Shown: one piece after another, positions 7,751-14,833 of the stretch
How the letters are laid out: every line of letters starts with the position of its first letter
How positions within the stretch are numbered: position 1 is the stretch's first letter
Assembly: GCF_009812055.1 (NCBI RefSeq)
Contig: NZ_WQNH01000015.1
Span: forward strand, 1-64,000
Length of the DNA: 64,000 nt
Direction: 5' to 3'
DNA from: Chelativorans xinjiangensis
GTDB lineage: Bacteria; Pseudomonadota; Alphaproteobacteria; Rhizobiales; Rhizobiaceae
Program-made: the position numbers and the translations under genes
Notes under the pieces: model-generated
Databases searched by the model: none
What the model was told of the DNA's origin: nothing
What the model saw: the letters and a program-made list of their open reading frames with translations, nothing else

Positions 7751-8757
7751 GGCCTATTTCCCCTCGCGAATCCGAAGCGGAAATTGGCCGTGAAGATGCG
7801 CGTGTTCAGCCAGATGGCGATCAGAATAATCGCGCCGGTGACGATCTGCGTGAAGAACGGCGAGATGTGCATCAGGATCAGCCCGTTGCCGATCACCGCA
7901 ATGGTGAGCGTGCCGAGAATGGTCCCGACGATGGTGCCCCGCCCGCCCATCAGCGAGGTTCCGCCAAGCACCACGGCAGCGATCACCTGAAGCTCGAAGC
8001 CGACGGCCGCATTGGACGAGCCGGAACCAAGGCGCGCGGCGATCAGGAGACCGGCCAAGGCGGATGCGACGCCGGCCACCACATAGACCGAAGCGATTGC
8101 CCAGCGGGCCGGCATGCCGACGCGGCGCGCCGCCTCCATGTTGGAGCCCACCGCGACCACCTGGCGCCCATAGCGGGTGGAGGTGATCACCACATAGCCC
8201 AGTATGGCAACGGCGATCGCGATAAGAGCCGGCACGGGGATGCCGAAGAGTTCGCCACGCCCCAGGGCGAAGAAGCCCGGCACGCCCTTGATGGGAATCG
8301 AATAGCCCTGCGTCAGGTAGAGGGCGATGCCGCGCAGCATGGAAAGTCCGGCAAGCGTGACGATGAAGGCCGGTATGCCCTGATAGGCCACGAACCAGCC
8401 CTGGCCGAGGCCGATCAGCGCGCCGAAACACAGCATCGCCACAACGACCACCGGCCAGGGCAGCCCCGCGGCAAGCGCGATGGCGGCAACGGCATTCACC
8501 AGCGCCACTTGCGAACCGACCGAAAGGTCGATGCCGCCGGTGATGATGACGAATGTCATGGCCACGGCGACAATGAGGATGGGTGCTGCCTGCCGGATGA
8601 CGTTTAGCAGATTGCCGAGCGTCATGAAGGTGTCGGTCGTCATCGCGAAAAACACGACGCAGACCAGGAAGAAGAAAGCGATCGAGAGCACCTGGGCCTG
8701 TTCCGACAGGAAGTCGGCCCATGGGGAGCCCTGGCTTCGTTCGGTATAGGCGGTCAT
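7747..8757 (-). CDS. Ribose-type ABC transporter permease
   Basis: A 336-residue inner-membrane permease of the RbsC/branched-chain-like family, with about 8-10 hydrophobic segments. It carries the characteristic ITGGIDLSVGSQVAL motif after the second membrane helix and the GGTSLMGGRGTIVGTILG motif before the last helices. It forms the channel, probably as a homodimer, for the solute captured by the binding protein encoded upstream. Four-base overlaps link it to the ATPase before it and the hydrolase after it, so translation is coupled. The family transports pentoses, hexoses and related polyols; the substrate cannot be read from sequence. Confidence 0.93.
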   Translation of the reverse strand: MTAYTERSQGSPWADFLSEQAQVLSIAFFFLVCVVFFAMTTDTFMTLGNLLNVIRQAAPILIVAVAMTFVIITGGIDLSVGSQVALVNAVAAIALAAGLPWPVVVVAMLCFGALIGLGQGWFVAYQGIPAFIVTLAGLSMLRGIALYLTQGYSIPIKGVPGFFALGRGELFGIPVPALIAIAVAILGYVVITSTRYGRQVVAVGSNMEAARRVGMPARWAIASVYVVAGVASALAGLLIAARLGSGSSNAAVGFELQVIAAVVLGGTSLMGGRGTIVGTILGTLTIAVIGNGLILMHISPFFTQIVTGAIILIAIWLNTRIFTANFRFGFARGNRP

Positions 8758-9572
8758 CTTTCGTCCTTTTCGCCGACGATGAGTTTGACGAGATCCTCGA
8801 GATCGGTTTCGGCGATCGAGCGCTCCGCCACCATCGTGCCCTCATACATGACGGCAATGCGGTCGCAGACGCGAAACAGATCCTGCAAGCGGTGCGTGAT
8901 CAGAATGACAGAGACCCCCGTCGCCTTGACGCGGTTGATGAGCGACAAAACCGCTTCAACCTCCGCCACGGCGAGCGCCGAGGTCGGCTCGTCCATGATC
9001 AGCACCTTGGGATCGAAGGAAGCCGCGCGGGCAATGGCGATGGCCTGCCTCTGGCCGCCGGAGAGCTGCGCAACCTTGCTGGACAGGCGAGGAATGCGGA
9101 TTTCCAGCGCATCGAGCATCTTACGCGCTTCCGACAGCATCGTCTTGCGGTCGAGAAACGGCCCCCTGGTCACCTCCCGGCCGAGAAACAGATTGCCGGC
9201 CACATCGATGTGATCGCACAGGCTCAGATCCTGGAACACCATTTCGATGTTGCGCCGCCGCGCATCCGCCGGACCGCTGAAGCGCACCGGCTCGCCATCG
9301 AGATGCATCGTTCCGTCGTCGGGAATATAGGTTCCCGAGATGATTTTCGTGAGCGTCGATTTGCCGGCCGCGTTGTCGCCGACCAGCCCCAGGCATTCTC
9401 CCGGATAGATGTCCAGATCGACGCCGCGCAATGCCTGGAGCGATCCGAAGTTCTTGCGTATGTCCCTGAGCGCGATACGCGGGACCCGCCCGCCGTCGGC
9501 CCTGCCGTTCCGGGCGGGGTTGACCCGTCCGGAACCGACAGCGACAGCGTTTTCCTGCTGTCTGTCCGACAT
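8754..9572 (-). CDS. Sugar ABC transporter ATP-binding protein (single NBD)
   Basis: A 272-residue ATPase for the ribose-type transporter. The Walker A is GDNAAGKST (the NAAGKST form is common in this subfamily), followed by a Q-loop in MVFQDLSLC, the LSGGQRQAIAIARA signature, Walker B VLIMDEPTSAL and the switch His in ILITHRL. It has one nucleotide-binding domain instead of the two fused in RbsA, like FrcA-type ATPases of rhizobia, so it should work as a homodimer. The ATG at 9572 overlaps the binding-protein stop by one base; a GTG one codon earlier is also possible. The ~30-residue basic N-terminal extension is not part of the family domain. Confidence 0.93.
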   Translation of the reverse strand: MSDRQQENAVAVGSGRVNPARNGRADGGRVPRIALRDIRKNFGSLQALRGVDLDIYPGECLGLVGDNAAGKSTLTKIISGTYIPDDGTMHLDGEPVRFSGPADARRRNIEMVFQDLSLCDHIDVAGNLFLGREVTRGPFLDRKTMLSEARKMLDALEIRIPRLSSKVAQLSGGQRQAIAIARAASFDPKVLIMDEPTSALAVAEVEAVLSLINRVKATGVSVILITHRLQDLFRVCDRIAVMYEGTMVAERSIAETDLEDLVKLIVGEKDER

Positions 9573-10534
9573 CACTGGAAGATCGCCCTGTAGGGGTCGA
9601 CATTCTCCTTGGTCACAATGGTCACCGGCACGGAGATGGTCTTGTCCACCTCGCCGCCGCCGGCCAGCGTGTTGAGCGCTTCGACTGCTGCGGCACCCAT
9701 CGCGGCCGGATCCTGTTGGATCACCGCGGTGACATAGCCTGCGTCGATGCCGGCAATCGCCTGGGCGGTCAGATCCCAGCCGAAGATCTTCACGTCTTCC
9801 TGCTTGCCCTGGCTTTCGACGGCGGCGATTGCGCCCATCAGCGCCGGCTCGCCTGTTGCATAGATCACGTTCATGTCGGGATTGGCGGTGATCAGGTTCT
9901 CGGCGGCCGAGAGCGCATTGTCCTGGATGTTCTGGCCATCGACGACGCCAGCCTTCTCGATACCGTCGGCAGCATCGACGACGTCCTCGAAGCCTTTCTG
10001 GCGAACGTTCTGGATGTAGGAATTGAGCGCACCGACAACGCCGTATTTGGCCTTGCCGTCCATATTGGCCTTTGCGTAGTCGAGGAAATAGGTAGCCATG
10101 TCGGCACCCGCCGCGCCGTTGTCGACGCCAATCTGTGCCTTCTGCGGACCGTCATCCGGGAGGATCGCGTCGATCGCGACGACGGGAATACCGGCTTCGG
10201 CCGCCTGGTTCACCGCCGGCATGATGCCGTTCACGTCGATTGCCACCACGGCCAGACCGTCAACGCCCTGCTGGATGTAGGTCTCGATGGCGCTGTTCTG
10301 TGCCGCCGGGTCGTTGTTGGCGTTGAAGATGACCAGGTTCACGCCGGCCTCGTCGGCCGCCTTCTGCGCGCCCTCGTTCATCTGGTTGAAGAACAGCGCC
10401 TGCTGATTGATCTGGACAAGGGCGAAGGTCTTTTCATCCTGCGCTTTCGCAATGGCCATGCCGAGCGGCAGGGTCAGGGCCGCGCCCAGCCCGAGAGAAA
10501 GCATGCGTCTTCTGAGGGTGAATTTCGTGTTCAT
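9572..10534 (-). CDS. Ribose-type periplasmic sugar-binding protein
   Basis: A 320-residue binding protein (Peripla_BP_4 fold) with a clear Sec signal peptide: a basic N-terminus (KFTLRRRM), a hydrophobic stretch and an AKA/QDE cleavage region near residue 31. The mature part has the two-lobed pattern of RbsB relatives, with FFNQMNEGAQKAADEAG, VDGLAVVAIDVNGI, VVAIDAIL and, in the second lobe, YATGEPALMGA. It captures the solute in the periplasm for the permease and ATPase encoded next. A strong AGAGGAGA ribosome site precedes the ATG at 10534. It lies 19 bases after the lacI-like gene. Confidence 0.93.
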   Translation of the reverse strand: MNTKFTLRRRMLSLGLGAALTLPLGMAIAKAQDEKTFALVQINQQALFFNQMNEGAQKAADEAGVNLVIFNANNDPAAQNSAIETYIQQGVDGLAVVAIDVNGIMPAVNQAAEAGIPVVAIDAILPDDGPQKAQIGVDNGAAGADMATYFLDYAKANMDGKAKYGVVGALNSYIQNVRQKGFEDVVDAADGIEKAGVVDGQNIQDNALSAAENLITANPDMNVIYATGEPALMGAIAAVESQGKQEDVKIFGWDLTAQAIAGIDAGYVTAVIQQDPAAMGAAAVEALNTLAGGGEVDKTISVPVTIVTKENVDPYRAIFQ

Positions 10535-10553
10535 GGAGTTCTCCTCTTTCGGT

Positions 10554-11597
10554 TTACCGCTGCGGTTGGGGTTTCGCGCACGGGGCAACGGATTCCCGTA
10601 CGACGATTTCGACCGGAAGCAGTTCTTCTGAGGGCACATTGCCCCGTGTCTTCCAGTCGGTCTCGGTGAGTAGCGACAGGGCGCGCCGTCCAATGGAGCG
10701 GACGGGCTGCCGTATCGCGGTCAAGGGCGGCGCAAACAGGTGGAGCGGCCCGACATCGTCGAAGCCGATGATCGACACGTCTCCGGGAATGGATATGCCC
10801 TGGGCGCGCAGAACCTCAATCAGACCGATCGCTATTTCGTCCGAACTCGCGAATATGGCGGTGGGAACCGCGCCTTCCGCAATGTAGCGCTGCGCCGCCT
10901 CACGGCCGAACGCCTCGGTGTAGTCCCCCTCGTAGCGCTGCGGCCGGATCTCGGTCCTGAAATGATTGCTGAGCGAATCCGCGAGTCCCTTGTAGCGCCT
11001 GCGCGCGCTGATCATTTGGTCGGGTCCGCCAACAAACAACACATTCCTGTGACCGTTTTCGGCAAGCAGTTCCCCTGCAAGGCGGCCACCCTGCTCGTTA
11101 TCGCAGAAGAGCTTCGGCGCATGCGCATTTGGCACGTCTTCATCCACGACAACCACATTGCCCGTGCGATTGATCAGGTCTCCCAGACTCCCGTCGTCAG
11201 GGTGGTTGGTGATGAAGATCAGGCCATCCACATGGTTGCGCTCGATCAATTCGAGATATGCCACTTCCCGGCCCTGGCGGTTGAGCGTGGCGTAGAGCGA
11301 GAGAGCAAGCTTCTGCTCGTCCGCAGCCTCCTCGACCGCGGCGACAAGCATCGCGAAGAAGGGGTTGGCGATGTCCGGGACAACAAGGCCGATCGTGTCG
11401 GAACGCCCGCGGCTGAGTCGCCTTGCATGGGGGTTTGGCTGATAGTTCAGAGCGCGGATGGCGGCCTCGATCCGCTGCCGGGTTTGTTCCGGCAATTCGA
11501 GCGAACCATTCAGCATTCGGGACACGGTAGCGACGGAAACCTCCGCTCGCTGCGCCACATCCTTCAGGCTGGGTTTGCTCGGCTGCACCATAAGCAT
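10554..11597 (-). CDS. LacI-family transcriptional regulator
   Basis: A 347-residue regulator. The N-terminal LacI HTH is textbook (SLKDVAQRAEVSVATVSRML, then the hinge helix with NPHARRLSRG), followed by a periplasmic-binding-like sensor domain starting TIGLVVPDIANPFF and ending with PVRSIGRRALSLL. It is the first gene of the operon it most likely controls, and a double LacI-type operator sits 6-38 bases upstream of its start, so autoregulation of the entire operon is expected. The inducer is probably the transported sugar or its phosphate. Start codons at 11597 and 11591 are both possible because neither has a strong ribosome site. Confidence 0.92.
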   Translation of the reverse strand: MLMVQPSKPSLKDVAQRAEVSVATVSRMLNGSLELPEQTRQRIEAAIRALNYQPNPHARRLSRGRSDTIGLVVPDIANPFFAMLVAAVEEAADEQKLALSLYATLNRQGREVAYLELIERNHVDGLIFITNHPDDGSLGDLINRTGNVVVVDEDVPNAHAPKLFCDNEQGGRLAGELLAENGHRNVLFVGGPDQMISARRRYKGLADSLSNHFRTEIRPQRYEGDYTEAFGREAAQRYIAEGAVPTAIFASSDEIAIGLIEVLRAQGISIPGDVSIIGFDDVGPLHLFAPPLTAIRQPVRSIGRRALSLLTETDWKTRGNVPSEELLPVEIVVRESVAPCAKPQPQR

Positions 11598-11602
11598 ATC
11601 AT

Positions 11603-11635
11603 CTTGTAAAGCGGTTTAGTAAATCGCTTTACAAG
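11603..11635. promoter_or_regulatory. Double LacI-type operator
   Basis: A perfect 11-base inverted repeat (CTTGTAAAGCG / CGCTTTACAAG) with an 11-base centre. Each half also forms part of a LacI-type TAAA-NCGN-TTTA core (TAAAGCGGTTTA at 11608-11619 and TAAATCGCTTTA at 11620-11631), so two adjacent operators appear to be present in mirror arrangement. The site lies directly upstream of the lacI-like gene. A weak -35-like TTGACT on the minus strand (11662-11657) would place the -10 at its edge, compatible with repression by promoter occlusion. Confidence 0.8.
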
Positions 11636-11935
11636 CCTGACTGGACCATGCGTGCGAGTCAATAGGCAAATGCGCGCTGACCTGGGCGTGCGGCAAGCTC
11701 CGGGTCATGTGCCATGAACGCTGCCCTCTATTTCAAGCCTAGGGGAAGCAGCGAAAAACGCGTTCTGTTATCCACTTACGGGTCGCGCGGAGATGTCCAG
11801 CAGCCGGTGGGGCGTATCTTCGTGTAGTGGTTGCGGGGTTGAGGACTCGCGACTTGAACCTCTTTCGACACAAATGATTGATATCATTGCACAAGACGGT
11901 GATCCGGAGCTGTTTTTGAGGATTTTGGTTCTGGT

Positions 11936-11962
11936 TGGTTTCGGGAGCAGGATTTGATCCTG
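11936..11962 (-). other. tRNA 3'-end-like fragment
   Basis: On the minus strand this reads as a T-arm (AGGATCAAATCCT stem-loop) followed by CTCCCGAAACCA, which closely resembles the T-arm and acceptor end of bacterial initiator-type tRNA-Met. I do not find the anticodon and D arms upstream, so it is a fragment and not a working tRNA. Such 3' pieces are often left by integrase-mediated events. Confidence 0.4.
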
Positions 11963-12023
11963 TCGACGTCAATCGGCGGAAAGAACAGCCTCAGCAAAAG
12001 AATTCCGTGCGACACTGTATTGG

Positions 12024-12044
12024 CGGTAGCGCTCCTCCGCTACC
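12024..12044. repeat. Hairpin repeat GGTAGCG-N6-CGCTACC, copy 2
   Basis: Identical over 21 bases to 1353-1373, including loop and trailing A; the flanks differ. The stem is 7 bp with a 6-base loop. Confidence 0.6.
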
Positions 12045-12163
12045 ATATATCCCATCATCTAATTGATTTCATTGCAAAATTATACCAAAACCCAATACCC
12101 CACCTCCCTGCCCTTACAACAATCAATAAGCCATTATGTTCGGCTTTCGGGTTCAATGCAGAC

Positions 12164-12177
12164 CGCTACCGGTAGCG
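12164..12177. repeat. Palindrome CGCTACC-GGTAGCG
   Basis: The two arms of the hairpin repeat joined in the opposite order without a loop, forming a perfect 14-bp palindrome 120 bases from copy 2. It may be the other end of the same small element. Confidence 0.5.
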
Positions 12178-12371
12178 CCATCTGCTGACCTTCTATGCAA
12201 AGGCGCGCGCGATCGGACGCCATACCCGAACATTCGCTTCGAAAAGTGGTAATGGCCGCGCGATCGACAAAGTACGCATCAGGAGGGTGACCGCCGTTGG
12301 CGGCGCGGTTCTGTTTCTGCTGTACGGTTTCGTTACGCCGGTTTTGGTGCAAGGCTCATGTACAATAAGAG

Positions 12372-13631
12372 CTACGCGAAGCGCCGGGCAGCGTCGACCG
12401 CAAGCCCCAGCCCGACCGAGCCGAACTGGTCGGACCGGGTGATGCGGGCATCGGGGAAGCGCGAGGTCGCGGCCGTCTGCACCAGCGGAACCTGCGCGCC
12501 GCCACCGGTCAGGATCACGGTTTCGATAGCCCCCGCGGCCACCCCCGCACCGAGAAGCGCATCATCGATCGCAACGCCGATCTTCGCCACCAACTCGGCG
12601 CTCGCCGCCTCGAACGCGCCACGGCCGACCGGCAGCGCCAGCGACAGGCCCGGCTCATCGAGATGGATGACGGTGTCGGGCGCATCCGTCAGCTCGATCT
12701 TGGCCTTCTCCACCTGGGCCGCCAGCCTGTGGCCGGAACGGTGGGCCAGCAGATGCTCGAAGCGTGCCAGCTTTTCCGGCTCGGCCGCCTCGCGCGCCAA
12801 CGACTGGATGTCCCGCAAGGTCCTTGCCGTATAGAGCTGGTTGATCCTGTGCCAGGTTGCCATGTCGTTGAAATACCAGACCGGCAGATGGCGCTTGCCG
12901 TCGCGGGTCTTCGTGCCGAGCCCCATGTGCGGCATGGCCTTCGCGATGCTGAGGCAGCGGTCGAAGTCGGTCCCGCCGACATGGACGCCGGATGTGCTCA
13001 GGATATCGCCGCGCCGATCCGCCGCGCGCGAGCGCTCGGGCGAGAGCCGCAGGACCGAAAAGTCGGATGTGCCGCCGCCGATGTCGACCACCAGCGAGAG
13101 CGCTTCTTCGTTGAGCGCGCGCTCGACGTGAAGCGCCGCCGCGACCGGCTCGAACTGGAATTCGATGTGACGGAAGCCCTCCGCGCGCGCGGCAGCCTCG
13201 AGCTGATCCTGCGCGGCGCGGTCGGCGGTCTCGTCGCCGTCGACGAAGAAAACGGGGCGGCCCAGCACGACATGATCCGGCATGCCGCGGGGGTGCTGTT
13301 CGAGACGCTCCTTCAGATGGCGGAGGAAGCGACCGATCAGCCCCTGGAACGTCATGCGGTTGCGGCCGACCTGTGTGGTTTCCTTCATCAGGCTGGTGCC
13401 GAGGATCGACTTCAACGCCCGCATGAAACGCCCCTCCGCACCGTCCATGTACTCATGAACGGCCGATCGGCCGAAATGCACGCTGCCGTCCTCGAGGCTG
13501 AAGAAGAGCGCGGACGGGATGGTGATATGATCGCCCTCGACGGGGATCAGGAACGGGTCGCTGCCTCCTGCGCAGAGACCGACGGTGGAATTGGTGGTGC
13601 CGAAATCGACACCGCAATGAAAACGGCTCAT
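12372..13631 (-). CDS. Hsp70-family protein, YegD-like
   Basis: A 419-residue actin-fold ATPase related to DnaK but without the substrate-binding domain, as in E. coli YegD. ATPase motifs are clear: phosphate-1 GVDFGTTNSTVGL near the N-terminus, phosphate-2 LVVDIGGGTSDFSVLRL and the adenosine motif ETVILTGGGAQVPLVQ near the C-terminus. DnaK itself is over 600 residues, so the short length is a subfamily trait. The role is unknown and probably chaperone-like. The ATG at 13631 is chosen because the family starts at MSRFHCGVDFGT; an upstream ATG would add 14 non-conserved residues. It stands alone, divergent from the next operon. Confidence 0.88.
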   Translation of the reverse strand: MSRFHCGVDFGTTNSTVGLCAGGSDPFLIPVEGDHITIPSALFFSLEDGSVHFGRSAVHEYMDGAEGRFMRALKSILGTSLMKETTQVGRNRMTFQGLIGRFLRHLKERLEQHPRGMPDHVVLGRPVFFVDGDETADRAAQDQLEAAARAEGFRHIEFQFEPVAAALHVERALNEEALSLVVDIGGGTSDFSVLRLSPERSRAADRRGDILSTSGVHVGGTDFDRCLSIAKAMPHMGLGTKTRDGKRHLPVWYFNDMATWHRINQLYTARTLRDIQSLAREAAEPEKLARFEHLLAHRSGHRLAAQVEKAKIELTDAPDTVIHLDEPGLSLALPVGRGAFEAASAELVAKIGVAIDDALLGAGVAAGAIETVILTGGGAQVPLVQTAATSRFPDARITRSDQFGSVGLGLAVDAARRFA

Positions 13632-13853
13632 GGAAAACGGCTCGCAAGGGCGTGACCGGGCGCTATCGCGCACCGCGAATGGGGAATGATCGGAAGGGGC
13701 ACTCCTCTAGCCCATCGCAGGTCGAATGGAAACCCTCACAGGCTGCCTCTCGCCCGGCGATCGCCAATTGAGGCCAATACCTGCGCCGGGGCCGAGTTGG
13801 TTGTGGCGCGGCAGAACCGGCCGAAGCATCCGATTCCACCCCGCGTGCCGGGA

Positions 13854-13880
13854 TTGACATCGCGCGCCATCGCACCTACG
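13854..13880 (+). promoter_or_regulatory. Candidate promoter of the uronate/sugar operon
   Basis: A perfect TTGACA at 13854-13859 is followed after 15 bases by TACGGT (13875-13880), a weak -10. The spacing is shorter than ideal. The predicted start point falls inside the nested dyads just downstream. Confidence 0.4.
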
Positions 13881-13923
13881 GTTCCCAATATATGAAAACA
13901 TAGTCTCATATATTGGGACTATG
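13881..13923. promoter_or_regulatory. Nested inverted repeats, probable operator
   Basis: Two interleaved perfect dyads lie here. CCCAATATATGA (13882-13893) pairs with TCATATATTGGG (13904-13915), and AACATAGTC (13895-13903) pairs with GACTATGTT (13915-13923). The order is A-B-A'-B', so at RNA level the two stems would compete or form a pseudoknot, and at DNA level they look like two overlapping operators. The block ends 13 bases before the first start codon of the operon, whose own IclR-type regulator is the natural candidate to bind it. Confidence 0.75.
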
Positions 13924-13936
13924 TTAGGGAGGCGAC

Positions 13937-14833
13937 ATGAAGCTTAGGGGCGTTCTGCCCATCATTCCCACGCCCTTCGACGCGGCGGGCGAAGTCGATA
14001 CCGACGGCGTGGCGTTGCTCGTCGACCATGCGGTGCGGGCCGGCGCCGGCGCCGTCGTCTTTCCCGGCGTCGCCAGCGAGGACCTGCATCTGAGGGCCGA
14101 GGAACGCGCTGCGTGCCTGGCCGCAGCGAGCGCCGCAGCCGCAGGGCACGTGCCGCTGATCGCCGGCATCAACAGCGACGAGCCCGGGGGAATGGTCGCG
14201 CTTGCCGAGCAGGCGGCTTCGCATGGCGCCGATGCGATCATGGCGATGGCCATTCCGGCGATGGAAAGAGACTTCGCCCATTGGTTCGCCCGCATCGCCG
14301 CGGCGACCGGGGGACTGCCCATCATCCTGCAAAATGTGTTCCGACCGCGCGGCGCCGATCTTTCCGCCGAGGCGATGCTCAGGCTCGCACGGGAAGTCCC
14401 CGCCATCCGCTACGTCAAGGAGGAGGGAGTGCCCTCCGGCCCGAAAGTATCCGCGCTCGTCGCCGGCTGCGGGGCCGATCTCGACGGCGTCATCGGCGGC
14501 GGCGGCGGGCGCTATCTCTTCGAGGAGCTGGAGCGCGGCATCGTCGCCACCATGCCGGCGCTCGAACTGCTCGAGATTCACGTCGCGCTGATCAAAGCCT
14601 ATGCGGCCGGACAGCGCGAGGCCGCGCTTAGACTCTACGAGCGCACGCTTCCCCTCCTCCTCATCCAGGCGCCGTACCGGATGCGGATGACCAAGCTCAT
14701 CCTCGTGTTGCGCGGCCTGATCGCGTCCGACGTCGTCCGCGAGCCAGTGCCCGAGATGGACCAGGCGCTGAAGGCGCTGGTGCAGGAATATTACGCGCGG
14801 CTTGCCGACCTGACGGAGCGCGCCCATGTCTAG
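13937..14833 (+). CDS. DapA-family aldolase/dehydratase
   Basis: A 298-residue class-I aldolase of the dihydrodipicolinate synthase family. The Schiff-base lysine is K161 in AIRYVKEEG, and a glycine loop (GVIGGGGGRYLFEE) follows at the expected place. The usual catalytic Tyr of the LYN motif is Gln here (IILQNVFRP), and the GTTGE loop is GVASED, so it is not a lysine-pathway enzyme. In this operon it most likely cleaves or dehydrates a 2-keto-3-deoxy acid made by the enolase-superfamily dehydratases. An excellent TTAGGGAGG ribosome site precedes the ATG. It is the first gene of a ten-gene operon and overlaps the next by 8 bases. Confidence 0.88.
   Translation: MKLRGVLPIIPTPFDAAGEVDTDGVALLVDHAVRAGAGAVVFPGVASEDLHLRAEERAACLAAASAAAAGHVPLIAGINSDEPGGMVALAEQAASHGADAIMAMAIPAMERDFAHWFARIAAATGGLPIILQNVFRPRGADLSAEAMLRLAREVPAIRYVKEEGVPSGPKVSALVAGCGADLDGVIGGGGGRYLFEELERGIVATMPALELLEIHVALIKAYAAGQREAALRLYERTLPLLLIQAPYRMRMTKLILVLRGLIASDVVREPVPEMDQALKALVQEYYARLADLTERAHV

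Larger units (their letters stand above)
11636..12371. other. Long intergenic stretch with repeat and tRNA-like fragments
   Basis: About 735 bases without a supportable gene. The stretch holds two minus-strand segments that resemble tRNA 3' ends (11828-11867 and 11936-11962), the second copy of the 21-base hairpin repeat (12024-12044) and a CGCTACC/GGTAGCG palindrome (12164-12177). The base composition around 12045-12140 is unusually AT-rich for this genome. It looks like an old integration or recombination site. Confidence 0.5.

Noticed and set aside
11828-11962. A complete tRNA gene
   Set aside because: Only T-arm and acceptor-like parts are seen; no D or anticodon arm.
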